Shown piece after piece: positions 32,536 through 39,788 of a stretch of 43,487 bases of DNA. A program made the position numbers and the translations under genes. The notes under the pieces are model-generated. The model had not been told where the DNA came from. It saw nothing but the letters and a program-made list of their open reading frames with translations, and did not search any database. Position 1 is the first letter of the stretch. Each line of letters opens with the position of its first letter. The stretch is from Acidobacteria bacterium Mor1 (GTDB lineage: Bacteria > Acidobacteriota > Polarisedimenticolia > Polarisedimenticolales > Polarisedimenticolaceae): NCBI GenBank assembly GCA_001664505.1, contig CP011806.1, forward strand, positions 2,317,661 through 2,361,147. Direction: 5' to 3'.

Positions 32536-34146
32536 ATGATTCGACGGTCCGTCGCGGTGGTGCTGCTATTGACCGCCTGGCTCGCTGCCGGCCAGGCCCT
32601 CGCCGAAGACGGACCCTTCCCCCGGGTCGAGGCCATCGAGGCCAACGTCGATTTCTGGGAAGACGTGTTCGGCACCTGGAGCATGGGCCAGGTGGTGGTC
32701 CATGACGTCCGCTACCCCGGCCTGCGCTACGAGGTCGCCACCCTCCCCGGCAAGGTCTCCGACCGCTACACCGATCGCCAGCGGGAGTTCATTGACTTTC
32801 TCAACGAGGCGTGGGAGAAGAAGCTGCGCCGCCTCGAGGACAAGGTCCGCCGTGGACGGCGCCTGAGCGCCGGCGACCGGGAACTGGTCCAGCGGATCCG
32901 GGCCCACGGAGGTGAGAACGGGCTGAAGGGCGCCCACGAACGGATCCGCAGTCAACGCGGTCTGCGGGAACGCTTCCGCCGGGGCCTCGAGATCAGCGGC
33001 CGCTACGACACCGCCCTGCGCAAGATCTTCCGCGACCGGGGCCTGCCCGAAGACCTGGCCTACCTGCCCCACGTCGAGTCCTCGTTCCAGGCCCGGGCAC
33101 GCTCCAGCGCCGGAGCGGTCGGTGTCTGGCAGTTCACCCGGGGCACCGGACGCCAGTACATGAGGATCAACAGCGCCATCGACGAACGGCTCGACCCGAT
33201 CGTCGCCGGCGAGGCGGCGGCCCGCTACCTGGGGAACGCCCACGACAAGCTGAACAACTGGGCGCTCGCCATCACCTCGTACAACCATGGCGTCGCCGGC
33301 ATGCAGCGGGCGGTGCGGGCCCACGGCCGGGACTTCGGCAAGATCTACAAGAACTACCGCTCCCGCACCTTCGGCTTCGCCTCGAGAAACTTCTACGCCG
33401 AGTTCCTGGCGGCCCGCCGCCTGGCCCGCGACCCCGACGAGAGGTTCCCGGGCCTGCGCCGTGAGGCGCCGATGAACCTGCGCCGGGTGCGACTGGAACA
33501 TCCGGTGAGTCCGGGCGGGCTGGCCCGGGGCTGGGGCGTTCCGCTGCGCGAACTCGCCGCGGTCAACCCCGCCTGGTCCTCCCGCGCCCTGGATCGCGGC
33601 CTGCCGATCCCGGCCGGAACCCGGGTCTGGATCCCGGCCTCCGCCGGCGACCGGGCGCTGACCATGCCCGCGGCGGAGACGGTCTACGTGGTCCGGCGCG
33701 GCGACACCCTGTCGGAGATCGCCGAACGCCACGGCATGAGCCTGAGCCAGCTACGCACCATCAACCGGGTGCGGGGCAACAAGATCCTCGTCGGCCAGAA
33801 ACTAAGGGTTCAGGGTGGTGGTGCCGCCGCCCCGCTGATTCACGTGGTGCGGCGGGGCGAAAACCTGACGCTGATCGCCAAACGCTACGGCCTGAGCCTG
33901 GGCGAACTGCGCCGGCTCAACGGGATCAAGGACCGGCGCGGCCGGATCCACCCCGGGCAGAAGCTCCAGGTGAGCGGCAGCCTTCCCGGGCGGATCGAGC
34001 ATCACGTGGTCAAGCGTGGCGAGAGCCTGATCAAGATCGCCTCGGCCTACGGGGTGCGCCTCGGCGACCTGCTGCGCCACAACAAGCTCTCCCGGCGCTC
34101 GGTGATCCACCCGGGCCAGAAGATCCGCATCCCGGCGAACCGCTAG
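32536..34146 (+). CDS. Membrane-bound lytic transglycosylase with LysM repeats (MltD-like)
   Basis: 536 residues. ATG 32536 gives a clean signal peptide (MIRRSVAVVLLLTAWLAAGQALA); the frame is open upstream but starts there would place basic residues before it. The transglycosylase domain (about 145-290) has the catalytic Glu in LPHVESSF, followed by SSAGAVGVWQFTRGTGRQY and NWALAITSYNHGVAGM, as in MltD family 1. A degenerate LysM at about 320-375 is followed by three clear LysM domains (VYVVRRGDTLSEIAERHG, IHVVRRGENLTLIAKRYG, HHVVKRGESLIKIASAYG). It cleaves peptidoglycan glycan strands non-hydrolytically in the periplasm. No lipobox is seen. Confidence 0.92.
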   Translation: MIRRSVAVVLLLTAWLAAGQALAEDGPFPRVEAIEANVDFWEDVFGTWSMGQVVVHDVRYPGLRYEVATLPGKVSDRYTDRQREFIDFLNEAWEKKLRRLEDKVRRGRRLSAGDRELVQRIRAHGGENGLKGAHERIRSQRGLRERFRRGLEISGRYDTALRKIFRDRGLPEDLAYLPHVESSFQARARSSAGAVGVWQFTRGTGRQYMRINSAIDERLDPIVAGEAAARYLGNAHDKLNNWALAITSYNHGVAGMQRAVRAHGRDFGKIYKNYRSRTFGFASRNFYAEFLAARRLARDPDERFPGLRREAPMNLRRVRLEHPVSPGGLARGWGVPLRELAAVNPAWSSRALDRGLPIPAGTRVWIPASAGDRALTMPAAETVYVVRRGDTLSEIAERHGMSLSQLRTINRVRGNKILVGQKLRVQGGGAAAPLIHVVRRGENLTLIAKRYGLSLGELRRLNGIKDRRGRIHPGQKLQVSGSLPGRIEHHVVKRGESLIKIASAYGVRLGDLLRHNKLSRRSVIHPGQKIRIPANR

Positions 34147-34222
34147 GCGCCCGGCCGGAAACCCACCGAAATGGGGCGGTATCCGGCCCTGTTTGCCCTA
34201 GCCGCGGCCGAAAACCGCGCAC

Positions 34223-34228
34223 TAGACT
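34223..34228 (+). promoter_or_regulatory. -10 element of the CBS-domain gene
   Basis: TAGACT with predicted start near 34235, about 44 bases before ATG 34279. A small hairpin (CGCGG and CCGCG around 34204-34219) lies just upstream and may end the preceding transcript, though without a T-run. Confidence 0.4.
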
Positions 34229-34278
34229 TCGGTCTTCTCCCACCGGAAACGCGCTGAACACGGGGAAAGGAGTCGCCG

Positions 34279-34728
34279 ATGACCGTCAAGGACCTGATGA
34301 AACCCCAGGTATTCACCGTCGCCCCCGAGGACATGATCGACCGGGTGTTCTTCCTGCTGCACTACGAGAAAATCCGCCATCTGCCGGTGGTCGAGAAGCG
34401 CAAGGTGGTGGGGATCGTCTCCGACCGCGACCTCTACAAGGCCCTGGGCCCTCGCAGCCGCAAGGGGGCGGTTTCTTCCGGCGCCGACGGCGAAACGACC
34501 CTGCACGTGCGGCCCAAGCGCGTTCGCCATATCATGCGCCGCGGAGTGTTGACCGTGGAGCCCGCCGAGGATGCGGGCAAGGCGGCGGCCCTCATGGCCA
34601 AACGCAAGATCGGCGCGTTGCCGGTGGTGCGCAATACGAAGCTGGTCGGCATCATCACCGCCACCGATATCCTGGTGGCGTTCTCGAAGATGCGTAGCGC
34701 TCTTCAGAAAGCGGAGCGCGCCGGCTGA
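34279..34728 (+). CDS. CBS-domain pair protein
   Basis: 149 residues made of two CBS domains: about 1-60 (MTVKDLMKPQVFTVAPEDMI, HLPVVEKRKVVGIVSDRDL) and 75-145 (VRHIMRRGVLTVEPAEDAGK, ALPVVRNTKLVGIITATDIL). Paired CBS domains bind adenine nucleotides and act as energy sensors; stand-alone ones usually regulate partners encoded elsewhere. AAAGGAG seven bases before the ATG gives a strong start. Followed after 16 bases by the CinA-like gene, so probably co-transcribed. Confidence 0.92.
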   Translation: MTVKDLMKPQVFTVAPEDMIDRVFFLLHYEKIRHLPVVEKRKVVGIVSDRDLYKALGPRSRKGAVSSGADGETTLHVRPKRVRHIMRRGVLTVEPAEDAGKAAALMAKRKIGALPVVRNTKLVGIITATDILVAFSKMRSALQKAERAG

Positions 34729-34744
34729 CCGGAGTGCTCGGGTG

Positions 34745-35632
34745 ATGGACAGGCAGAGTAAGCGGAACGCCGGCGACAATCGCGGCTGGAATCGTGACGG
34801 TGAGGCCGCTCCCCGGGTTCAACCCGACCGCAGTGGCCCCCTGCACGTCGAGATCGTCTCGGTGGGCCGTGAGTTGATCAAGGGCCGGGTACGGGACGCC
34901 AACGCCCCGTTCATCGCCGACTACTTCACCCAGCGGGGAGCGCTGGTCCATCGGATCACCCTGGTCGATGACGTCCAGCGCGCTATCGCCTCTTCGGTGC
35001 GCGAGGCGCTCTCCCGTCAGCCGAACCTGGTGGTCGTGATCGGAGGGCTCGGCCCCTCCGACGACGACCGCACCCTCGAAGGGGTATCCGACGCGGTCAA
35101 GCTGCCGCTCAAGGCCCACACCGTCGCCCGCCAGATGGTCGAGGACGCCTACCTGCGTCTGCGCAAGCGCAAGCAGGTCTGGCAAACCGGCCTGACCGCG
35201 GCGCGGGAAAAGATCTGCGCGCTCCCGGTCAACGCCGAGGCGATCGCCAACGAGATCGGCGTCGTCCCCGGCATGTTCCTGCGCATGAGCGGCGGAACCG
35301 GCGTGCTCTGCCTGCCCGGCTCCCCCGAAGAGATGCGTTCGGTGTTCGACAACGCCATCCCCGTGCTCAAGGAGTTGGCTCCCAAGGGGCACCTGGTGAT
35401 TCGCGAGGTCGAGGCGCCGACGGGAGATGAGTCGGCGATCCTGCCGATGATCGAGACCGCGGCCACGGAGCACCCCGGAGTCTGGATCAAGGCCCACGCG
35501 CCGGGCTTCGACCGCCGTGACGCCAAGGTATTGATTTCACTGGAGGCGTCGGCGCCGACCCGTCAGGAAGCGGAGTCGATGGTCGAGGCCGCCTTCCGGC
35601 GCCTGATGGCGCTGGCGGCCGGCGTTCGCTAG
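34745..35632 (+). CDS. CinA-like MoCF-fold protein without deamidase domain
   Basis: 295 residues. After a polar 30-residue N-terminus, a MoCF_biosynth (MogA-like) domain starts at HVEIVSVGRELIKGRVRDAN and contains VVIGGLGPSDDD, the nucleotide or pterin-binding loop, with Ser where CinA usually has Thr. The second part ('PVNAEAIANEIGVVPGMFLR', VLCLPGSPEEMRSVF) matches the CinA middle segment. The C-terminal nicotinamide mononucleotide deamidase domain of full CinA is missing. Stand-alone versions often act as ADP-ribose pyrophosphatases or have unknown roles. ATG 34745 has only a weak ribosome-binding site. Converges with the MetE-like genes. Confidence 0.85.
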   Translation: MDRQSKRNAGDNRGWNRDGEAAPRVQPDRSGPLHVEIVSVGRELIKGRVRDANAPFIADYFTQRGALVHRITLVDDVQRAIASSVREALSRQPNLVVVIGGLGPSDDDRTLEGVSDAVKLPLKAHTVARQMVEDAYLRLRKRKQVWQTGLTAAREKICALPVNAEAIANEIGVVPGMFLRMSGGTGVLCLPGSPEEMRSVFDNAIPVLKELAPKGHLVIREVEAPTGDESAILPMIETAATEHPGVWIKAHAPGFDRRDAKVLISLEASAPTRQEAESMVEAAFRRLMALAAGVR

Positions 35633-35641
35633 CGAGCCAGA

Positions 35642-36565
35642 CTAGCCCGCGGCCTGAATCAGCCGTTCGAGGCGCTTGCCCGCCTCGTCGCTCTCCAGGT
35701 ATTCGAACCCCGCACCGGTAGACAGGATCAGGCGTTCGTCACCGATCTGCTCGCGGAGTCGTGCAACCCGCTCGGCGATCGAATCCGCATCGCCATGTTC
35801 CCCGCCGACGCCGGCCAGGATGCGCAGGTCGCCCAACCCACCCAGGGGCGCCAGATCGAGACCCGGCTGTGAGACGTCAACGGCGACCCCCGTGACCGGC
35901 CAGTCCTTGACCGCCGACAGCACGGCTCCATCGAGAGCGCCCACTCCGAGCCAGAGTTCGCCGCCCCCCGCCGCAGCGGCAACGGTGTCCAGCGCGGCCC
36001 GGGCCAATCCGTGCTCGCCGGGGCGATGCCCCAACGCCAGTTCATCGAGCTGGAACGCCTTCACCCCTTCGGCGGCGAGGGCGGCTACCTCGGCCGCGAT
36101 CCGACCGGCCAGCGCCTCGCAACAGGCGGCGCGGCTCTGGTGGTGCTCGTCGAAGGAGACATCCATCCAGTAGTGGGCTCCGGGCAGAATCGCCCGCAGG
36201 ACCCCGGCACCGGCGGCGGCGGCCTGGGCGCGGAACGAGCCGAGCCAGGAACCGTCCGCCTCGGGCGCGGCCTGAATCAGCGCGCGTTCCTGCCAGCGAC
36301 CGGCCCACGGCCGGACCGGGCCGGTGGCCTCGACGCCGGAGGTCACCGGCACCGCCCAGCGGCAGAGCCACTCGGGTGCCGACGATCCGATAGTGACCGC
36401 ACCGACGCCGGCGGAGACCACCCGCTCGAAGGCGGCCCGGCTATCCGCCTGCTCGGCGGCGTGAAGTTCGGCGTCCTCGATCTCGTAGTCGGCGTGCTTC
36501 TGCCGTGCCTCGCGCAGCGGAGCGAAGGGAGGCAACGGCCCGAAGGTGGTGGTGGTCACTCCCAT
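35642..36565 (-). CDS. MetE-like (methionine-synthase fold) protein B, zinc ligands missing
   Basis: 307 residues with the TIM-barrel order of cobalamin-independent methionine synthases: MGVTTTTFGPLPPF, then 'LRAILPGAHYWMDVSFDEHH', 'GVKAFQLDELALGHRPG' (the DEPAL region) and 'RLILSTGAGFEYLESDEAGK' where MetE has NPDCGLK. MetE needs two Cys, one His and one Glu to bind the zinc that activates homocysteine thiol. Here the H-x-C strand reads GVGALDGA and the last Cys is Gly, so the site seems lost. It overlaps the stop of the next gene upstream by 10 bases and is surely co-translated with it. Function unknown. Confidence 0.75.
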   Translation of the reverse strand: MGVTTTTFGPLPPFAPLREARQKHADYEIEDAELHAAEQADSRAAFERVVSAGVGAVTIGSSAPEWLCRWAVPVTSGVEATGPVRPWAGRWQERALIQAAPEADGSWLGSFRAQAAAAGAGVLRAILPGAHYWMDVSFDEHHQSRAACCEALAGRIAAEVAALAAEGVKAFQLDELALGHRPGEHGLARAALDTVAAAAGGGELWLGVGALDGAVLSAVKDWPVTGVAVDVSQPGLDLAPLGGLGDLRILAGVGGEHGDADSIAERVARLREQIGDERLILSTGAGFEYLESDEAGKRLERLIQAAG

Positions 36566-37551
36566 TTCCAGTCTCCGCGCAGGCTCTCCACCAGATAGCG
36601 GGCCTGCATCAGCTTGTCGAAGGCCTGGTCCTTGGGCAGCAATTCCAGCCCGGCCTGGGGACCCACAAGCACGTCATGCTTCATCAGCTTTTCCCGGTGC
36701 GGCGCGAGCCGGGCGGCGACATCGGCCGCATCCTCGTGCACGGTGCGGGTTGCGTCGAACAAGCCGAGGGCCAGCCCCTTCGACTCGGGCGCCTTGTCCA
36801 GCAGCGCCTCGCCGGCCTCGCCCCCATCGTGAATCCAGTCGAGGCCCAGGTGGGTCCCGGGCAGCTCGCCGAGACGACCCGCCAGCGCCGACAGATCACC
36901 GAAGTAGGTCGAGAGGATCGTGGTGGCCTCGTCGCCGGCGGCGGCGAAGATCTTCGACGCGGTGCGGATGACCCGGTCGGCATCCTCGGCGTGACGGCAG
37001 AGGCAGGGCTCGTCGAGCTGGAACCAACGCACTCCCGCAGCGGCGAGTTCAGCGACTTCGGCGGCGAGCGCGTCGGCCACCGCATCGGCCAGGGCATCGA
37101 GATCGCCGTAGTGCCGGTCGTCGGCGAGGCGGGCGAAGGTCACCGCGCCGGGCAACACCACCTTGAGATGGGTCTGGGCCACATCCTCGGCCACCTTGTA
37201 GCCGTGGAGCAGGAATCCCCCGCTGCGCGCCACCGGGCCGGTGACCACCGGACGGCGGTCGAACAACCAGGTCTCGAACCAGCGCATCGGCCCGCCGTGT
37301 TCGACGCCGTTCAGATGTTCGCTGACGAAGGAGAGCGGTCCGTCCCAGCGCACCATCCCGTCGGTCACGACCTGGATAAAGGCGCGGCTCTGGTCGGCGA
37401 CGAGCACGGTGCCCATCTCGTCCTGCACCGCGGCCAGCGCCTCGGCGCTCGCCTTGCCCAGCAGGAAGTCGCGATGGGTGTCGCGCAGGCGCTCTTCGAG
37501 GGCGGTATCCCCTACTCGGGGGTAGCTGCTGTGGTTCTGAGCTCGGATCAC
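36556..37551 (-). CDS. MetE-like (methionine-synthase fold) protein A, altered metal site
   Basis: 331 residues. SSYPRVG at the start, 'VARSGGFLLHGYKVAEDVAQ', 'AAGVRWFQLDEPCLCRHAED', ILSTYFGDLSALA and LVGPQAGLELLPKDQAFDKL are recognisable counterparts of MetE motifs (GFPRIG, IQIDEPALRE, TTYFG of the N-terminal half, NPDCGLK/PSCSL). The final zinc-ligand Cys is Ala and the H-x-C pair reads S-x-Y, but a new CLCRH cluster (C183, C185, H187) has appeared next to DEP and could bind a metal. GTG at 37549-37551 is preferred to the upstream TTG because GGGA lies seven bases before it. Possibly acts with protein B as a heterodimer. Confidence 0.75.
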   Translation of the reverse strand: MIRAQNHSSYPRVGDTALEERLRDTHRDFLLGKASAEALAAVQDEMGTVLVADQSRAFIQVVTDGMVRWDGPLSFVSEHLNGVEHGGPMRWFETWLFDRRPVVTGPVARSGGFLLHGYKVAEDVAQTHLKVVLPGAVTFARLADDRHYGDLDALADAVADALAAEVAELAAAGVRWFQLDEPCLCRHAEDADRVIRTASKIFAAAGDEATTILSTYFGDLSALAGRLGELPGTHLGLDWIHDGGEAGEALLDKAPESKGLALGLFDATRTVHEDAADVAARLAPHREKLMKHDVLVGPQAGLELLPKDQAFDKLMQARYLVESLRGDWKWE

Positions 37552-37678
37552 GGTAGGTCCCAAAGGCCGGCCACGAGGTCAGAAAAGCGGTGGGCCGGGC
37601 ACGAATTGAGGACCATACGACGCGACCCGCCGGGTTTCAAGCGGAACCCGGCCGGCGCCATGGCCCGGCGGATTCCGG

Positions 37679-38218
37679 TCAGATGCTGGGGTACTGCTCT
37701 TCCCGCCAGCGCTCGCGAAGATCCTCGACCGCCTCCCGGTAGCGCACCCGCAACTCGCCGGGAACCATGTAGTTGGCGGCGTCGGCCACGACGGTGATGT
37801 AGGGGGCCAGGGTCGAGCCGGTCATCCAGTCGCGGGTGGTCGGCGAGTAGGCCACCGCCGGCAACACCAGAAGGGCCGAGATCAACGCGGCGGCCACGAG
37901 CCCCAGGGCAGCGCCGCCGAGCCGGTCGGCCCAGCCGAGCATGGCGATCTTGACCATCTTGCGCAGCAGCCGGGCGAGGAAGCCGCCGGCGAGCATCACC
38001 CCGACGAAGATCAGCAGGTAGGCGACCAGGCGTTGCCCGACGAAGGGCACCGACATCTCCGCCAGCTTGTCCGCCAGCGGTTGGTGGAAGCTGGCGGCCA
38101 GTGCGAAGGCGGCGACCAGAGCGGCGATGCCGATCAGGATCCGGATCAATCCCTTGAACATGCCGAAGACGACCAGCGCGCCCGCCAGAGCCAGCAAGAC
38201 CAGATCGAAATTGTTCAC
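37679..38218 (-). CDS. CvpA-family membrane protein
   Basis: 179 residues. Four hydrophobic helices with the CvpA arrangement: FDLVLLALAGALVVFGMFKGLIRILIGIAALVAAF with the conserved F/Y-KG-x-x-R motif after helix 1, then LVAYLLIFVGVMLAGGFLARLL and 'GWADRLGGAALGLVAAALIS', which matches the D-R-x-x-G-x-x-x-G motif. The family is linked to colicin V production and biofilm but its activity is unknown. A charged cytoplasmic tail follows (YREAVEDLRERWREEQYPSI). GTG start with AAGGGA upstream; 127 bases ahead of the MetE-like pair on the same strand. Confidence 0.85.
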   Translation of the reverse strand: MNNFDLVLLALAGALVVFGMFKGLIRILIGIAALVAAFALAASFHQPLADKLAEMSVPFVGQRLVAYLLIFVGVMLAGGFLARLLRKMVKIAMLGWADRLGGAALGLVAAALISALLVLPAVAYSPTTRDWMTGSTLAPYITVVADAANYMVPGELRVRYREAVEDLRERWREEQYPSI

Positions 38219-38252
38219 CGCAAACTCCCTTGGCTGTAGCCCGACACCATGG

Positions 38253-38258
38253 TATCAA
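38253..38258 (+). promoter_or_regulatory. Extended -10 of the ferredoxin reductase gene
   Basis: TGG-TATCAA, extended -10 type, predicted start near 38265, 28 bases before the ATG. It lies between the divergent CvpA and reductase genes. Confidence 0.4.
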
Positions 38259-38292
38259 GGCCCCTTCCCGCAACGCATCTTCGGAGGTCGGC

Positions 38293-39696
38293 ATGTCTCA
38301 GCCCGGTAGTCCCGAACGCCCGCTGCGCGTCGCCATCGTCGGCTCGGGCCCCACCGGGTTTTACGCCGCCCAGCACCTGTTCGACCAGGACGGGCTGACC
38401 GTCGAGGTCGACATGTTCGACCGGCTGCCGACTCCCTATGGACTGGTACGGCTGGGGGTCGCCCCCGACCACCAGAAGATCAAGAAGGTGATCGCGGTCT
38501 ACGCCCGCACCGCCGCCAACGAAAGATTCCGCTTCTTCGGCAACGTCGAGCTGGGACGGGATATCCAGGTCGAAGACCTGCGCCGGCACTACGACCAGGT
38601 CGTCTATTGCACCGGCTCCCCCAGCGACCGCCGGCTGGGCATCCCCGGCGAGGATCTCGACGGCAGCTACACCGCCACCGAGTTCGTCGCCTGGTACAAC
38701 GGGCATCCGGACTACGCCGACGCCGGCTTCGACCTCTCCCGGGAAGCCGCGGTGATCGTCGGCGTGGGCAACGTCGCCGTCGACGTCGCCCGGGTCCTCT
38801 GCCGCACCCATGAAGAGCTGGCCGCCACCGACATCGCCGACTACGCGCTGGAGGCGCTGCGCGAGAGCAAGGTTCGGCGGGTCTACGTGCTCGGCCGCCG
38901 GGGACCGGCCCAGGCCGCCTTCACCAACACCGAGATCAAGGAACTCGGCGAGTTGCCCCGGGCGGAGTGCTCGGTGCTCCCCGAGGAGATGCAGCTGGAC
39001 GAGCTGACCCGGGAAGCGCTGGAAGCCAACCCGGACAAGATGACGACCCGCAAGCTGGACATCCTGAACGGACTCGCGGGACGCAGCGAACCGGAGAAGG
39101 AATCGAAGCTGCAGATCCGCTTCCTGGTGTCGCCGGTGGAAATCGAAGGGAACGACGCCGGCCAGGTGAGCGCCGTGCGCATCGAACGCAACCGGCTCGA
39201 GGGCGCTTCCGGCGGGCGCACCCGTGCCGTCGGCACCGGCGAGTTCGAGACCCTCGAAGCCGGCCTCGTGTTCCGCTCCGTCGGCTATCGCGGCGTCGCG
39301 CTGCCCGGCGTGCCCTTCCGCGACGACTGGGCGATCATCCCCAACGACGCGGGACGGGTGCAGGAATCCACCGACGGCCCGCTGCGCCCCGGGGAGTACG
39401 TCGCCGGCTGGGCCAAGCGCGGCCCCAGCGGCGTGATCGGCACCAACAAGCCGGACGCCCTCGAGACGGTGCAGTGCATGGTCGAGGATGTCGCTGCCGG
39501 CAAGACGCTCTCTCCCGAATCCCCGACCGCCGAGGCCATCGACGGCCTGCTGGCGGAGCGGCAGCCGCGGGTGTTCCGCTTCGACGACTGGAAGCAGCTC
39601 GACGCCCTCGAAACCGCCGCCGGCGAGAAGTCCGCCCGGCCGCGGGTCAAGTTCACCGACATCGATGCCATGTGGAGCGCCCTCGACAAGGGCTGA
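38293..39696 (+). CDS. FprA-type ferredoxin/adrenodoxin-NADP+ reductase
   Basis: 467 residues. The N-terminal FAD motif VAIVGSGPTGFYAA (about 13-26), the family stretch 'PTPYGLVRLGVAPDHQKIKK', the NADP-binding motif VIVGVGNVAVDVARVL and the RxGPAQAAFT loop, plus GWAKRGPSGVIGTNK near 380 are all characteristic of the adrenodoxin reductase/FprA family. It moves electrons between NADPH and a ferredoxin through FAD. No ferredoxin gene is next to it, so the partner is encoded elsewhere. GGAGGT four bases before ATG 38293 fixes the start. Confidence 0.93.
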   Translation: MSQPGSPERPLRVAIVGSGPTGFYAAQHLFDQDGLTVEVDMFDRLPTPYGLVRLGVAPDHQKIKKVIAVYARTAANERFRFFGNVELGRDIQVEDLRRHYDQVVYCTGSPSDRRLGIPGEDLDGSYTATEFVAWYNGHPDYADAGFDLSREAAVIVGVGNVAVDVARVLCRTHEELAATDIADYALEALRESKVRRVYVLGRRGPAQAAFTNTEIKELGELPRAECSVLPEEMQLDELTREALEANPDKMTTRKLDILNGLAGRSEPEKESKLQIRFLVSPVEIEGNDAGQVSAVRIERNRLEGASGGRTRAVGTGEFETLEAGLVFRSVGYRGVALPGVPFRDDWAIIPNDAGRVQESTDGPLRPGEYVAGWAKRGPSGVIGTNKPDALETVQCMVEDVAAGKTLSPESPTAEAIDGLLAERQPRVFRFDDWKQLDALETAAGEKSARPRVKFTDIDAMWSALDKG

Positions 39697-39726
39697 CGCC
39701 CCCTCCGCCTCCCTCCAATCAGCGTG

Positions 39727-39732
39727 TATGAT
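39727..39732 (+). promoter_or_regulatory. -10 element of the M1-like peptidase gene
   Basis: TATGAT preceded directly by TG, predicted start near 39739, 50 bases before ATG 39789. No -35 box recognised. Confidence 0.45.
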
Positions 39733-39788
39733 CGGGGCAAGCCACGGCCTTGAACGGCCTGCTTTTGCGTCCGAAGAGGGGGATACTC

